This document shows, in pieces, positions 36,256 through 45,541 of a stretch of DNA of 64,000 nucleotides; positions within the stretch are counted from its first letter, which is position 1, and each line of letters begins with the position of its first letter. The notes beneath the pieces are model-generated. The model had not been told where the DNA came from and did no database searches. It saw only the letters and a program-made list of their open reading frames with translations. Source of the DNA: an uncultured Oscillospiraceae bacterium (GTDB lineage Bacteria > Bacillota > Clostridia > Oscillospirales > Ruminococcaceae); the NCBI GenBank assembly GCA_934481355.1, contig CAKSPH010000009.1:1-64000 (forward strand), written 5' to 3'. The position numbers and the translations under genes were made by a program.

Positions 36256-36955
36256 CGCTGAAAGAATACGGTTCGTGACGGATAAATTCGCGGAGTCCGG
36301 AATTACTATCACAGCTGAAATGGCTGAAAAGCTGGTAAGACTCTGTGATTTCATGGTGGAGTACAACAAGAATGTAAACCTGACCTCGATTACTGAATTT
36401 GAAGAGGTCGTCGTGAAACATTTCGTTGACAGCGTTCTTCCGTTCTTCATGTGCGATATACCGCAGAGTAGCTCGTTTATTGACGTGGGTACCGGGGCAG
36501 GATTCCCGGCATTGCCGCTTCTGGTAGTCAGACCTGACCTGAAAGGAACTCTCTGCGACAGCCTTAACAAGCGCTGTGTTTATCTCGAACTTGCCTGCAG
36601 GGAGATCGGTGTAAAGGCTGAGATAATCCACGCGCGCAGCGAGGAACTGGGCAGAAAGAAGCGCGAGTGCTTTGATTTTGCAACTGCCAGGGCAGTTGCG
36701 GCTATGCCGGTTCTTTCGGAATATTGCGTTCCGTTTGTCAGAGTTGGTGGAAGTTTCATTGCACTTAAATCCGTAAATGAGGATATTGAATCCGCAGAGG
36801 GTGCTGTTGCAAAGCTCGGCGGGAAAATTGAGCTCATTAAAGATTATAATATTCCTAATGGTGACAAAAGACGGCTTGTCGTGGTGAAAAAAATATCGCA
36901 GACTCCGACAAAATACCCCAGAAATTCCGCAAATATTGCGAAAAAGCCACTGTAA
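36248..36955 (+). CDS. rsmG: 16S rRNA (guanine527-N7) methyltransferase RsmG
   Basis: A 235-residue SAM-dependent methyltransferase acting on 16S rRNA G527. Motifs are [20 protein letters not shown] (SAM site), [12 protein letters not shown] and DFATARAVA. The start at 36248 has GGAGGT within mnmG, so the genes overlap by 8 bp. A Ser/Thr/Pro-rich tail of about 20 residues follows. A terminator ends the mnmG-rsmG unit. Confidence 0.95.
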   Translation: MNDAERIRFVTDKFAESGITITAEMAEKLVRLCDFMVEYNKNVNLTSITEFEEVVVKHFVDSVLPFFMCDIPQSSSFIDVGTGAGFPALPLLVVRPDLKGTLCDSLNKRCVYLELACREIGVKAEIIHARSEELGRKKRECFDFATARAVAAMPVLSEYCVPFVRVGGSFIALKSVNEDIESAEGAVAKLGGKIELIKDYNIPNGDKRRLVVVKKISQTPTKYPRNSANIAKKPL

Positions 36956-36969
36956 AAAATGATTTGATG

Positions 36970-37008
36970 TCGCATTTCCACTTAATATGGGTGGAAATGC
37001 GATTTTTT
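36970..37008 (+). terminator. Intrinsic terminator of mnmG-rsmG
   Basis: A 12-bp perfect stem (TCGCATTTCCAC with GTGGAAATGCGA) with TTAATATGG loop and a T6 tract. Confidence 0.88.
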
Positions 37009-37089
37009 ATTGTGGATATTATTTCCTTCTCATGCTATAATTAAGTCAACACAACGGAGCATCTGAAGTCGTGAAAGGACGGTAATTAT

Positions 37090-37920
37090 ATGACAGGATT
37101 ATTCAAAAACAGGGAAAAGCAGATTCAGCGCGTTGTTTCTGTTGACGTAGGACTTATAGTGCCGAATCGGTCTCAGCCACGGGGAGAATTTGATGAAAAG
37201 GAACTTGCCTCTCTAGCTGAAAGTATTCGCGAAAATGGGATCCTCCAGCCTATCAATGTCCGCAGGTGCGGTGTGAATTACGAAATCGTCAGCGGGGAGC
37301 GCAGATTAAGGGCTGCAAAGATATGCGGCCTTTCAGAGGTCCCATGTATTATTATTGAAGCTGATGATGAGCGCTCGGCAGTACTTGCCCTGATTGAGAA
37401 CATACAGCGGCGGGATCTGAGTTACTTTGAAGAGGCAATGGCAATTGAGAAGCTTATCAGCTATTATGGGCTCACCCAGGAGGAAGCTGCTGCACGTCTA
37501 GGAAAGGCACAATCGACCATTGCAAACAAACTGCGGCTTCTGAAATTTACTGATTCGGAACGTGGACTGCTGGTTCGCGGAAATATATCTGAACGTCAGG
37601 CGCGCGCACTGATAAGGATAGAAGACCAGAAGCTGAGAGTTCACGCCCTCGGAGAGGTAATCATCAACAGGCTGAACATAGAGCAAACAGAAAAACTGAT
37701 AGATGAAATGCTTAATGGTAATTTTCCTAAAAAGACCGAAGCTCCGAAGCCTGCACCACGCAGAAAATTTGTGTTTCCAGTGCCCAGACTTTACATAAAC
37801 AGTATCAATAAAATCGTGCGCACAATGAAAGAAGCAAATATTGACTGCGAGGCTGCAATGAACCGTGTTGGCGATTGCTATGAGTACATCATAAAAATAC
37901 ATTCTGCTGCTGAAATCTGA
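37090..37920 (+). CDS. noc: Nucleoid occlusion/ParB-family protein Noc
   Basis: A 276-residue ParB-family CTP-dependent DNA clamp. It has the ParB CTP/catalytic motifs VSGERRLRAAKICGL and ALIENIQRRDLSYFEE, and the helix-turn-helix AARLGKAQSTIANKLRLL. The basic linker PKPAPRRKFVFPVPR replaces the usual C-terminal. It is upstream of parA and distinct from the ParB after parA, which is the arrangement of noc-soj-spo0J. Noc in Bacillus protects the nucleoid from division. The Noc assignment rests on context; a second ParB cannot be excluded. Confidence 0.85.
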   Translation: MTGLFKNREKQIQRVVSVDVGLIVPNRSQPRGEFDEKELASLAESIRENGILQPINVRRCGVNYEIVSGERRLRAAKICGLSEVPCIIIEADDERSAVLALIENIQRRDLSYFEEAMAIEKLISYYGLTQEEAAARLGKAQSTIANKLRLLKFTDSERGLLVRGNISERQARALIRIEDQKLRVHALGEVIINRLNIEQTEKLIDEMLNGNFPKKTEAPKPAPRRKFVFPVPRLYINSINKIVRTMKEANIDCEAAMNRVGDCYEYIIKIHSAAEI

Positions 37921-37944
37921 ATGCCATATTGACAAATCCCCCGG

Positions 37945-37960
37945 TGTTCCATGTGGAACA
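37945..37960. promoter_or_regulatory. parS-like site 2
   Basis: TGTTCCATGTGGAACA, one central change from the perfect palindrome, in the noc-parA gap. Confidence 0.82.
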
Positions 37961-37981
37961 AAATCCGACAGCAAAATACAA

Positions 37982-37997
37982 TGTTCTACGTGGAACA
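37982..37997. promoter_or_regulatory. parS-like site 3
   Basis: TGTTCTACGTGGAACA, 37 bp from site 2, in the noc-parA gap. Confidence 0.82.
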
Positions 37998-38019
37998 TTG
38001 CAAAAATATGTCGGAATGT

Positions 38020-38035
38020 TGTTCCTCGTGGAACA
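38020..38035. promoter_or_regulatory. parS-like site 4
   Basis: TGTTCCTCGTGGAACA, 38 bp from site 3. The even 37-38 bp spacing of sites 2-4 puts the centres about 3.5 helical turns apart. A -10 TATAAT (38076-38081) with a weak -35 (38053-38058) for parA follows. Confidence 0.8.
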
Positions 38036-38113
38036 TTTTTTACAAAAAGGGCTTTATTTTTTTATTAGAGTATGCTATAATAGAGATATGATATTATACA
38101 AGGGGGAGATATA

Positions 38114-38905
38114 GTGGGCGCTGTTATTGGCATAGTGAATCAGAAGGGCGGAGTTGGCAAAACAACGACTGCAATAAATATAGCCGCAGGTCTGGGTTCG
38201 CTGGGCAAAAAGGTGCTGCTGATAGACTTTGATCCGCAGGGTAATTCTACGACTGGTTTCGGAATAAAGAAAAAAACTCTCGATGTCTCTACATATGAGA
38301 TAATTATGGGGGAAGCGCGTCCTCAGGACGGTATCATCAGGACAAGATATAAGAATGTTGATATAATTCCGGCAACGAATCAGCTTTGCGAGGCTGAATT
38401 ACAGCTTGCAGACGTTGAACAGAGAAACCACCAGCTTCGCAAGGTCATACTTCAGATAAAGGATAATTACGATGTGGTAGTTGTTGACTGCCTTCCGTCG
38501 CTTGGAATACTTGCAATTAACGCAATGATTGCGTGTGACAGAATAATCGTGCCGATGGTATGCGAACCATTTGCACTTGAGGGACTTGCGCAGCTCATGC
38601 AGACAGTTAAGAAAGTGAAGCGCTCTGCAAACAAGGATCTTCAGCTTATGGGAATCGTGTTTACAATGATGGACAGAAGACTTGTTGCCAGCAACGAGAT
38701 AATGCGCGACATCAAGAGAACATTCCCGGCGGACGTTATATTCAAGACGCAGATTCCGCGTAATGTCAGAATAACGGAAGCACAGAGCCACGGCGAACCG
38801 ATAATCTTTTACGATAAGAATTCCAAGGGAGCTGACTCATACAAGCGGCTTTCCAAGGAAGTACTGGATAAGGTACGCGAAATGGAGAAGAACAATGAGC
38901 AATAA
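38114..38905 (+). CDS. parA: Chromosome-partitioning ATPase ParA/Soj
   Basis: A 263-residue deviant-Walker ATPase. Walker A is NQKGGVGKTTTAINI, and further motifs are LLIDFDPQGNSTTG and VVDCLPSLGIL. It lacks an N-terminal DNA-binding extension, as for chromosomal Soj. The GTG start at 38114 has AGGGGGAG upstream. The stop overlaps parB by 11 bp. ParA drives origin segregation with ParB and, in Bacillus, controls DnaA. Confidence 0.95.
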   Translation: MGAVIGIVNQKGGVGKTTTAINIAAGLGSLGKKVLLIDFDPQGNSTTGFGIKKKTLDVSTYEIIMGEARPQDGIIRTRYKNVDIIPATNQLCEAELQLADVEQRNHQLRKVILQIKDNYDVVVVDCLPSLGILAINAMIACDRIIVPMVCEPFALEGLAQLMQTVKKVKRSANKDLQLMGIVFTMMDRRLVASNEIMRDIKRTFPADVIFKTQIPRNVRITEAQSHGEPIIFYDKNSKGADSYKRLSKEVLDKVREMEKNNEQ

Positions 38906-39743
38906 GAGAATCGGCGGCGATTTCAGCAGCCTTTTCGATGACAACAATATGGAAGAATCCGAGGGGCTGAGAACCCTCCGGCTTTCTGAAATAGAGCCGA
39001 ACAAGGGACAGCCGCGAAAGAATTTCGACAAGGAAGCGATGGAACAGCTTGCTGAATCCATACGCGTCAATGGAATACTTCAGCCTCTGCTTGTAAGACC
39101 GCTTGCCACTGGAAATTATCAGATAGTCGCCGGTGAAAGGCGCTGGAGAGCCGCTAAAATCGCTGGTCTGAGCGAGGTTCCTGTTGTTATCCGCGACGAC
39201 CTCTCAGAAGAACAGGTAATGCAGGTGGCTCTGATAGAGAACCTTCAGCGTGAAAATCTGAATCCAATTGAAGAGGCGCAGGGCTATAAGGAACTTATAG
39301 ATACCTACAAAATGACGCAGGATCAGCTTTCAAAAGCTCTTGGAAAGGCGCGTTCTTCTATTGCAAACAGCCTTGGATTGCTGTCGCTGCCGAACGGCGT
39401 CCGCGACCTTCTTTCTGACGGCAAGCTGTCCGCAGGACACTGCAAGGCGCTGAAAGCAATAAAGGATCCCGCGCTCATGACTGAAATTGCCGTGAGAGCT
39501 TCCGAGGGCGAGCTCAGCGTAAGAAGCATTGAAGCCATTGCAAAAAGGGAAGCAAAGCAGGAAGAGGAGCAGAAACAGATAAAGCCCAGAATGGCGTACT
39601 ATACCGAGGTTGAAATGAGCCTTGGCGAAGCGCTGGGCACAAAGGTGCGTATCTGTGAGGGACGAAAGACCAATACGCTCCAGATAAGCTTTGAGGACAA
39701 GGACCAGCTTGAGGGAATACTCCGTCTGATAGACGTAAAGTAA
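38895..39743 (+). CDS. parB: Chromosome-partitioning protein ParB/Spo0J
   Basis: A 282-residue ParB with VAGERRWRAAKIAGL, ALIENLQRENLNPIEEA (CTPase motifs) and the helix-turn-helix ALGKARSSIANSLGLL. It is expected to load on the parS-like sites in this window. The start overlaps parA, so translation is coupled. It is followed 47 bp later by serS. Confidence 0.95.
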   Translation: MSNKRIGGDFSSLFDDNNMEESEGLRTLRLSEIEPNKGQPRKNFDKEAMEQLAESIRVNGILQPLLVRPLATGNYQIVAGERRWRAAKIAGLSEVPVVIRDDLSEEQVMQVALIENLQRENLNPIEEAQGYKELIDTYKMTQDQLSKALGKARSSIANSLGLLSLPNGVRDLLSDGKLSAGHCKALKAIKDPALMTEIAVRASEGELSVRSIEAIAKREAKQEEEQKQIKPRMAYYTEVEMSLGEALGTKVRICEGRKTNTLQISFEDKDQLEGILRLIDVK

Positions 39744-39790
39744 CATATTACAGGCAAAAACCTGAATTAATAAAAAGAAAGGCAAAGAAA

Positions 39791-41071
39791 ATGATAGACA
39801 TTAAGTTTTTAAGAGAGAATCCTGACGTAGTTAAGGAGAACATCAGGAAGAAGTTTCAGGACCGCAAGCTTCCGCTGGTTGATGAGGTAATCGAGCTTGA
39901 CGCACAGCTCCGCAGGGCGCAGCAGCGCGGCGACCAGCTCAGGGCTGACAAAAACCGCATTGCCAAGGAAGTCGGCGGCTTCATGGCAAAGGGCATGAAG
40001 GAAGAAGCCGAGAAGGCAAAGGCTCAGGTAAAGGAATTCTCCGATGAGCTGAAGGCTCTGGAGGTTCAGGAAGAGGAGCTTTCCGAGAAGGTAAAGAAGA
40101 TCATGATGACCATTCCGAACATCATTGATCCTACCGTTCCGATAGGCAAGGACGACAGCGAAAACGTTGAGATAAAGCGCTACGGCGAGCCGGTTGTTCC
40201 GAATTTTGAGATCCCCTACCACAGCGAGATAATGGAGCGCCTTAACGGCATTGACCTGGACAGCGCAAGAAAGGTTGCAGGAAACGGATTCTATTATCTG
40301 ATGGGCGATATCGCAAGACTGCACTCCGCTGTTCTGGCTTACGCAAGAGACTTCATGATAGACCGCGGCTTCACATACTGCATTCCCCCTTATATGATCC
40401 GCTCCAATGTCGTTACCGGCGTTATGAGCTTTGACGAGATGGACGCAATGATGTACAAGATAGAGGGCGAGGATCTTTACCTTATCGGTACCTCCGAGCA
40501 CTCCATGATCGGTAAGTTCATCGACACCATTCTTGATGAGGAAACTCTCCCGAGGACCCTCACCAGCTATTCTCCCTGCTTCCGTAAGGAGAAGGGTGCG
40601 CACGGTATCGAGGAACGCGGAGTTTACAGAATCCACCAGTTTGAGAAGCAGGAGATGATCGTAGTCTGCAAGCCCGAGGAATCCAAGATGTGGTTTGACA
40701 AGCTGTGGCAGAACACCGTTGACCTGTTCCGCTCCATGGATATTCCGGTAAGAACCATCGAGTGCTGCTCCGGCGACCTGGCTGACCTCAAGGTAAAGAG
40801 CTTCGACGTTGAAGCGTGGTCTCCCAGACAGAAGAAGTACTTCGAGGTAGGAAGCTGTTCCAACCTCGGCGACGCACAGGCGCGCAGACTGAAGATCCGT
40901 GTAAAGGGCGAGGATGGTAAGAAGTATTTTGCACACACTCTGAACAACACCGTTGTTGCACCTCCCAGAATGCTCATCGCATTCCTCGAGAACAACCTGA
41001 ATGCTGACGGAACCGTCAACATTCCTGAGGTGCTGAGACCTTATATGGGCGGCAAGTCCAGGATAGGCTGA
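39791..41071 (+). CDS. serS: Seryl-tRNA synthetase
   Basis: A 426-residue class II synthetase that charges tRNA-Ser. The N-terminal coiled-coil arm (about 28-105) binds the tRNA long arm. Catalytic motifs are in LPRTLTSYSPCFRKEKG (motif 2) and the C-terminal FAHTLNNTVVAPPRMLIAFLENN (motif 3). The start has AAAGGCAAAG upstream. No T-box leader is present; it probably reads on from parAB. Confidence 0.96.
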   Translation: MIDIKFLRENPDVVKENIRKKFQDRKLPLVDEVIELDAQLRRAQQRGDQLRADKNRIAKEVGGFMAKGMKEEAEKAKAQVKEFSDELKALEVQEEELSEKVKKIMMTIPNIIDPTVPIGKDDSENVEIKRYGEPVVPNFEIPYHSEIMERLNGIDLDSARKVAGNGFYYLMGDIARLHSAVLAYARDFMIDRGFTYCIPPYMIRSNVVTGVMSFDEMDAMMYKIEGEDLYLIGTSEHSMIGKFIDTILDEETLPRTLTSYSPCFRKEKGAHGIEERGVYRIHQFEKQEMIVVCKPEESKMWFDKLWQNTVDLFRSMDIPVRTIECCSGDLADLKVKSFDVEAWSPRQKKYFEVGSCSNLGDAQARRLKIRVKGEDGKKYFAHTLNNTVVAPPRMLIAFLENNLNADGTVNIPEVLRPYMGGKSRIG

Positions 41072-41195
41072 TTGGTTAGATAGAATGAAAAGGAGGCAGG
41101 GTTAACCGGCGTCCGGGCGTACTGACGCAAGTTGGGGTCTGGCGGCGGCTTTCTCTGCCTGCTTTGCTATAAGGCGAGAAGGATGGAGAATAATT

Positions 41196-41897
41196 ATGTC
41201 ATTCGTTACACTAGAAAATGTGTATAAGCGCTACCACATGGGCGAGGTCACGATAAACGCAGCGGACGGAATGACCTTTGACATAGAAAAGGGCGAGTTT
41301 GCAATAATCGTAGGCCCCAGCGGTTCCGGAAAGACCACCGTGCTCAATATGCTGGGCGGTATGGATACCTGTGACGAGGGCGTGATTTCCGTGGATGGAG
41401 CCCGGGTGGACAGGTTCAACCGGAAGCAGCTCACGAATTACCGCCGGTTTGACGTGGGTTTCATATTCCAGTTCTATAACCTTATGCCGAACCTCACAGC
41501 AAAGGAAAATGTGGAGCTTGCGGCGCAGACCACCAAGGATTTCATACCGGCAGCAGAGATACTCAAGAAGGTTGGGCTCGGCGAGAGACTGAACAATTTC
41601 CCAGCGCAGCTTTCCGGCGGTGAGCAGCAGCGCGTTTCCATTGCAAGGGCGCTCAGCAAGAAGCCGAAGCTTATGCTGTGCGACGAGCCAACCGGCGCGC
41701 TGGACTACAACACAGGAAAGGTAATATTGAAGCTGTTGCAGGACACCTGCCGCATTGACGGTATGACAGTGATTCTGGTAACGCACAACTCAGCGATAGC
41801 GCCAATGGCTGACCGCGTTATAAAGATAAAAAACAGCAGGGTGGCTGAGATAATCAGAAACGAAGCTCCTACACCGGTAGAAGATATCGAATGGTAA
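41196..41897 (+). CDS. ABC transporter ATP-binding protein (MacB/LolD type)
   Basis: A 233-residue ATPase with Walker [12 protein letters not shown]-loop [10 protein letters not shown], signature [15 protein letters not shown], Walker [13 protein letters not shown] and switch His in LVTHN. The LolD/MacB-like class serves FtsX-type permeases. It is 13 bp before the giant permease gene, its obvious partner. Confidence 0.93.
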   Translation: MSFVTLENVYKRYHMGEVTINAADGMTFDIEKGEFAIIVGPSGSGKTTVLNMLGGMDTCDEGVISVDGARVDRFNRKQLTNYRRFDVGFIFQFYNLMPNLTAKENVELAAQTTKDFIPAAEILKKVGLGERLNNFPAQLSGGEQQRVSIARALSKKPKLMLCDEPTGALDYNTGKVILKLLQDTCRIDGMTVILVTHNSAIAPMADRVIKIKNSRVAEIIRNEAPTPVEDIEW

Positions 41898-41910
41898 CGG
41901 GGGTGCTGTT

Positions 41911-44900
41911 TTGAGGACTGTGACCAAGAATCTCTTCCGGGAGATAAAAAAGACCAAGAACCGATTTTTTTCGATATTCACGATTTGCGCCATCGGCGTG
42001 GGATTTTTCAGCGGAGTACGGGCAACCGGAAACGACATGAAGATTTCCGCCGATAATTTCTACGATGAACACCAGCTTTTCGACCTGAGGGTAATGTCCA
42101 CATTCGGGCTTACTGAGGGCGATATTGAAGCTCTTTCCACTGTTGAGGGCGTAAGCGAAGCCGTAGGGTCAAAGTACACCGATTTAACACTGAGTTATAA
42201 TAATCAGGATAATAACACCCGGGTGTACTCACTGAATGAATCCAGCGGCATGAATTCCATCGACATAACCGAGGGACGTATGCCAGAATCTGAGGACGAG
42301 TGCATTCTGAATTCCAGCAAGCTGAAAGCCGGTGTCGAGATAGGCAGCAAACTCACGCTGACCGACCCCACGGAAGCGGACGAATTTCCGCTTAAGCACC
42401 GGGAATATACCGTTGTCGGCAAATTCGACACGCCGATGTACATTTCGATAACCCAGCGCGGCAGCACCACGATAGGCGACGGCTCGCTGGACGCATTTCT
42501 GTACGTCAAGGAAAGCAATTTCACTCAGGATGTCTATACAGAGGCTTACGTCCGGTCTGACGGTCTGACGGAGCTTTCCAGCTATTCCGACCAGTACGAT
42601 GAACTCCGCGATAATATCTCTGACAAGCTGGAGGAGCTGGGAATCTCACGAAGCGAGATACGCTATGACGAGGTTATCGGCGAGGCTAAGCAGAAAATCG
42701 CCGATGGTGAAAAGGAGCTTGCGGACGGAAAATCCGAAGGTCAGCAGAAGCTTGACGACGCAGAAGCGGAGCTTGACGACGCGAAAATACAGATAGCCGA
42801 CGGCGAAAAGGATCTCGAAAAAGCCGCCGCAGATATAGCGGACGGAGAAAAGCAGATATCCGAGGCAAAGCAGACCCTTGCAGACGCCAGAACAGAGATA
42901 GACAAGGGAAAGGCGGAAATAGAGGAAAATCAGGCGAAGCTTGACGACGCGGAGAAAACCCTTGCGGACAGCCGGAAGCAGCTCGCAGAGGCAGGCACAC
43001 AGCTTGATGAAGCAAAAAAGACTTTAGACGACAGCAAGAAGCAGCTTGACGACGGTCAGGCGGAAATAGACGGCAAACGCGCGGAGCTTGAATCCGGAAA
43101 ACAACAGCTCGAGGCCGGAAAGGCTCAGCTTGCGGAGGGGCAGGCTCAGTATGAAAGCGGACTTGCTGAATATAACACAAATCTGGAGCAGTACAATGCC
43201 GGTCTTGCGCAGTATGAGCAGGGAATGGCGCAGCTTCAGCAGGCGGAAGAGCTTCTCGGCGCTGACAATCCGCAGACCGTTCAGCAGAGGGTGGTTCTGG
43301 AGCAGACAAAGCAGCAGCTTGACGGGGCCAAGGTTCAGCTTGACCAGGCGAAACTCCGGCTTGACGCGGCAAAGGCGCAGCTGGACGAGAACTCAGCGCT
43401 GCTTTCAGAAAGCGAGAAAACCATCGCTGATGGAGAATCCCGGCTTGAAGCCGCGCAGGAGCAGCTCAACGAGGGAAAACAGCAGTATATCGACGGTCTG
43501 AAGCAGTACCTTGATAATTACGACAAATATCAGGACGGAGTACAGCAGTACAACGACGGCTATAAGGAGTATTCCGACGGACTTAAGCAGCTCAACGACG
43601 GAAAAAACAAGCTGGCTGACGCCGAAAAGCGGTATAATGACGGCATAGCCGAGCTCGCCGAAAAGGAGCAGGAATTCCTTGACGGAAAGGCTGATTACGA
43701 GCAGGGCGTTAAGGACCTCGAGGAAGCAAAGCAGAAATACGCCGACGGCCTGAAAGAATACGAGGAAGGCAAAGCTGAATTTGAGCAGGAGATATCCGAC
43801 GCCGAGAAGAAAATTGCCGACGGCAAAAAGCAGATAGAGGACGCTGGCGAAGCAAAGTGGTACGTCTTTGACCGTGACGACAATCCCGGCTATTCGGAGT
43901 ACGCCAGCAATTCCGAGAGAATTGACAGGATATCAGCCATATTCCCGGTGTTTTTCCTGCTGGTGGCTGCGCTGGTCTGCCTGACCACCATGTCGAGAAT
44001 GGTCGAGGAGCAGCGTATGCAGATAGGCACGCTGAAATCCCTCGGCTATGCCGACCATGTTATTATGCGGCAGTATATGGCTTACGCGGTCATCGCGGCA
44101 GCCTCCGGAAGTCTTGTCGGGGCATTTATCGGAATGTTCCTGTTCCCGTTTATCATCATGTTTGCATATGGCATGATGTATATTATCACGAGTTATTACT
44201 TTGAGTTAAGCGCGATAAACATAATCGCCTCCGCCGGAAGTATGGTGGCGGCAATAGCCCTGACCGTATTCTTCAGCGTAAAGAGCGCCCTCGCGGGAAC
44301 CCCTGCGGAGCTCATGCGCCCGAAGGCACCAAAGGCAGGAAAGCGCGTGTTCCTTGAAAAAATAGGATTCGTGTGGAATCACCTGTCATTCTTCGGAAAG
44401 GTATCCGGGCGGAATCTGTTCAGGTACAAGCGCAGAATGTTCATGACGATAATCGGAATCGCCGGGTGTACGGCGCTGTCGCTGACCGGCTTCGGACTAA
44501 AGGATTCCATAGGCGATATTGTAGACTTACAGTATAAAACACTAAATCAATACTCAGGGTTTATAGCTTATGACACCGACAGCGACCCACAGGGGATATA
44601 TGACGCGCTTATTGACTACAATCCTGACACGGAGTACACAAGGGCGCTGATAAAGCAGTACACGCTTTCTTCCGACAGCGGGAATGTCCAGTGCTACGTT
44701 ACTGCTTTCGAGGACACGGACATTTTCGAGGACATGATAGTTTTCCGGGACAGAAAGTCCGGCGAGAAGCTCAGCTTTGAAACTGCCGAGGGTGGAATAA
44801 TCGCCACCGAGAAGCTGACGAAGCTGCTTAACGTAAAGCAGGGAGAGCAGGTCACGCTTAAAATAAGCGAGAGCGAGAGCGTCCCTGTCACCATCGGTGC

Positions 44901-45528
44901 GATTACAGAGCATTACGCAGGAAACTATCTGTATATTCCTGAGGAAAAATACGCGGAGTTGTTCGGTGCTGAGCCGGAATTCAACATCGTGTACTTCAAG
45001 AACGGCATAAGCGCTGACGAGTCCGAGCAGAATAGCTTCAAGGAAAAGATGATGGCGGTGGACGGAGTGCTCAGCATTTCGATGAATTCCGGCGCTTCCA
45101 GGACCTTTGAGGAAATGATGAAGATAATGGACCTTGTTGTTGTCGTGCTGATAGTTTCTGCGGGCGCGCTGGCGTTCGTGGTGCTGTATAACCTTACGAA
45201 TGTAAATATTACGGAACGTATACGCGAGATTGCAACGCTAAAGGTGCTGGGATTCTACGACAAGGAGGTTTCAAGCTATGTGTTCCGGGAAAATAATATA
45301 CTTTCAGTAATGGGAGCAGTGCTGGGTCTGGGTGTCGGAGTTGCGCTGACGCAGTTCATCATTGAAACCGCCGAGGTTGACGAGGTGATGTTCGGAAGAA
45401 CAATACACCCGCTGTCGTTCCTGTGGGCGTTCCTGATAACCGTGGCTTTCTCGCTGATAGTGAACTTCATCATGCGCCGCGACCTGAAGCGTATAAGCAT
45501 GGTGGAATCGCTGAAATCTGTGGAATAA
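41911..45528 (+). CDS. FtsX-type ABC permease with a very long internal coiled coil
   Basis: A 1205-residue permease. It opens with a membrane helix (about 15-35) and an extracellular domain (about 40-240). A coiled coil of about 400 residues (about 250-655) follows, built from irregular repeats of DG/A-E-K-x-L patterns rich in Lys, Glu, Gln, Asp and Gly. Two FtsX modules flank a second extracellular domain: helices at about 675-800 and about 1070-1200. The TTG start at 41911 has GGGGGTG upstream. With the ATPase it should form a mechanotransmission-type ABC system acting on an extracytoplasmic substrate. Substrate unknown. Confidence 0.85.
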   Translation: MRTVTKNLFREIKKTKNRFFSIFTICAIGVGFFSGVRATGNDMKISADNFYDEHQLFDLRVMSTFGLTEGDIEALSTVEGVSEAVGSKYTDLTLSYNNQDNNTRVYSLNESSGMNSIDITEGRMPESEDECILNSSKLKAGVEIGSKLTLTDPTEADEFPLKHREYTVVGKFDTPMYISITQRGSTTIGDGSLDAFLYVKESNFTQDVYTEAYVRSDGLTELSSYSDQYDELRDNISDKLEELGISRSEIRYDEVIGEAKQKIADGEKELADGKSEGQQKLDDAEAELDDAKIQIADGEKDLEKAAADIADGEKQISEAKQTLADARTEIDKGKAEIEENQAKLDDAEKTLADSRKQLAEAGTQLDEAKKTLDDSKKQLDDGQAEIDGKRAELESGKQQLEAGKAQLAEGQAQYESGLAEYNTNLEQYNAGLAQYEQGMAQLQQAEELLGADNPQTVQQRVVLEQTKQQLDGAKVQLDQAKLRLDAAKAQLDENSALLSESEKTIADGESRLEAAQEQLNEGKQQYIDGLKQYLDNYDKYQDGVQQYNDGYKEYSDGLKQLNDGKNKLADAEKRYNDGIAELAEKEQEFLDGKADYEQGVKDLEEAKQKYADGLKEYEEGKAEFEQEISDAEKKIADGKKQIEDAGEAKWYVFDRDDNPGYSEYASNSERIDRISAIFPVFFLLVAALVCLTTMSRMVEEQRMQIGTLKSLGYADHVIMRQYMAYAVIAAASGSLVGAFIGMFLFPFIIMFAYGMMYIITSYYFELSAINIIASAGSMVAAIALTVFFSVKSALAGTPAELMRPKAPKAGKRVFLEKIGFVWNHLSFFGKVSGRNLFRYKRRMFMTIIGIAGCTALSLTGFGLKDSIGDIVDLQYKTLNQYSGFIAYDTDSDPQGIYDALIDYNPDTEYTRALIKQYTLSSDSGNVQCYVTAFEDTDIFEDMIVFRDRKSGEKLSFETAEGGIIATEKLTKLLNVKQGEQVTLKISESESVPVTIGAITEHYAGNYLYIPEEKYAELFGAEPEFNIVYFKNGISADESEQNSFKEKMMAVDGVLSISMNSGASRTFEEMMKIMDLVVVVLIVSAGALAFVVLYNLTNVNITERIREIATLKVLGFYDKEVSSYVFRENNILSVMGAVLGLGVGVALTQFIIETAEVDEVMFGRTIHPLSFLWAFLITVAFSLIVNFIMRRDLKRISMVESLKSVE

Positions 45529-45541
45529 TGGGGGTAATCGT

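Noticed and set aside
39809..40936. Long open frame antisense to serS
   Set aside because: Lies fully inside serS on the opposite strand and encodes no recognisable domain.
42660..43850. Tandem DNA repeat inside the permease gene
   Set aside because: The repetition is at protein level (coiled-coil heptads with DG spacing); DNA units are too diverged to be a tandem-repeat array.
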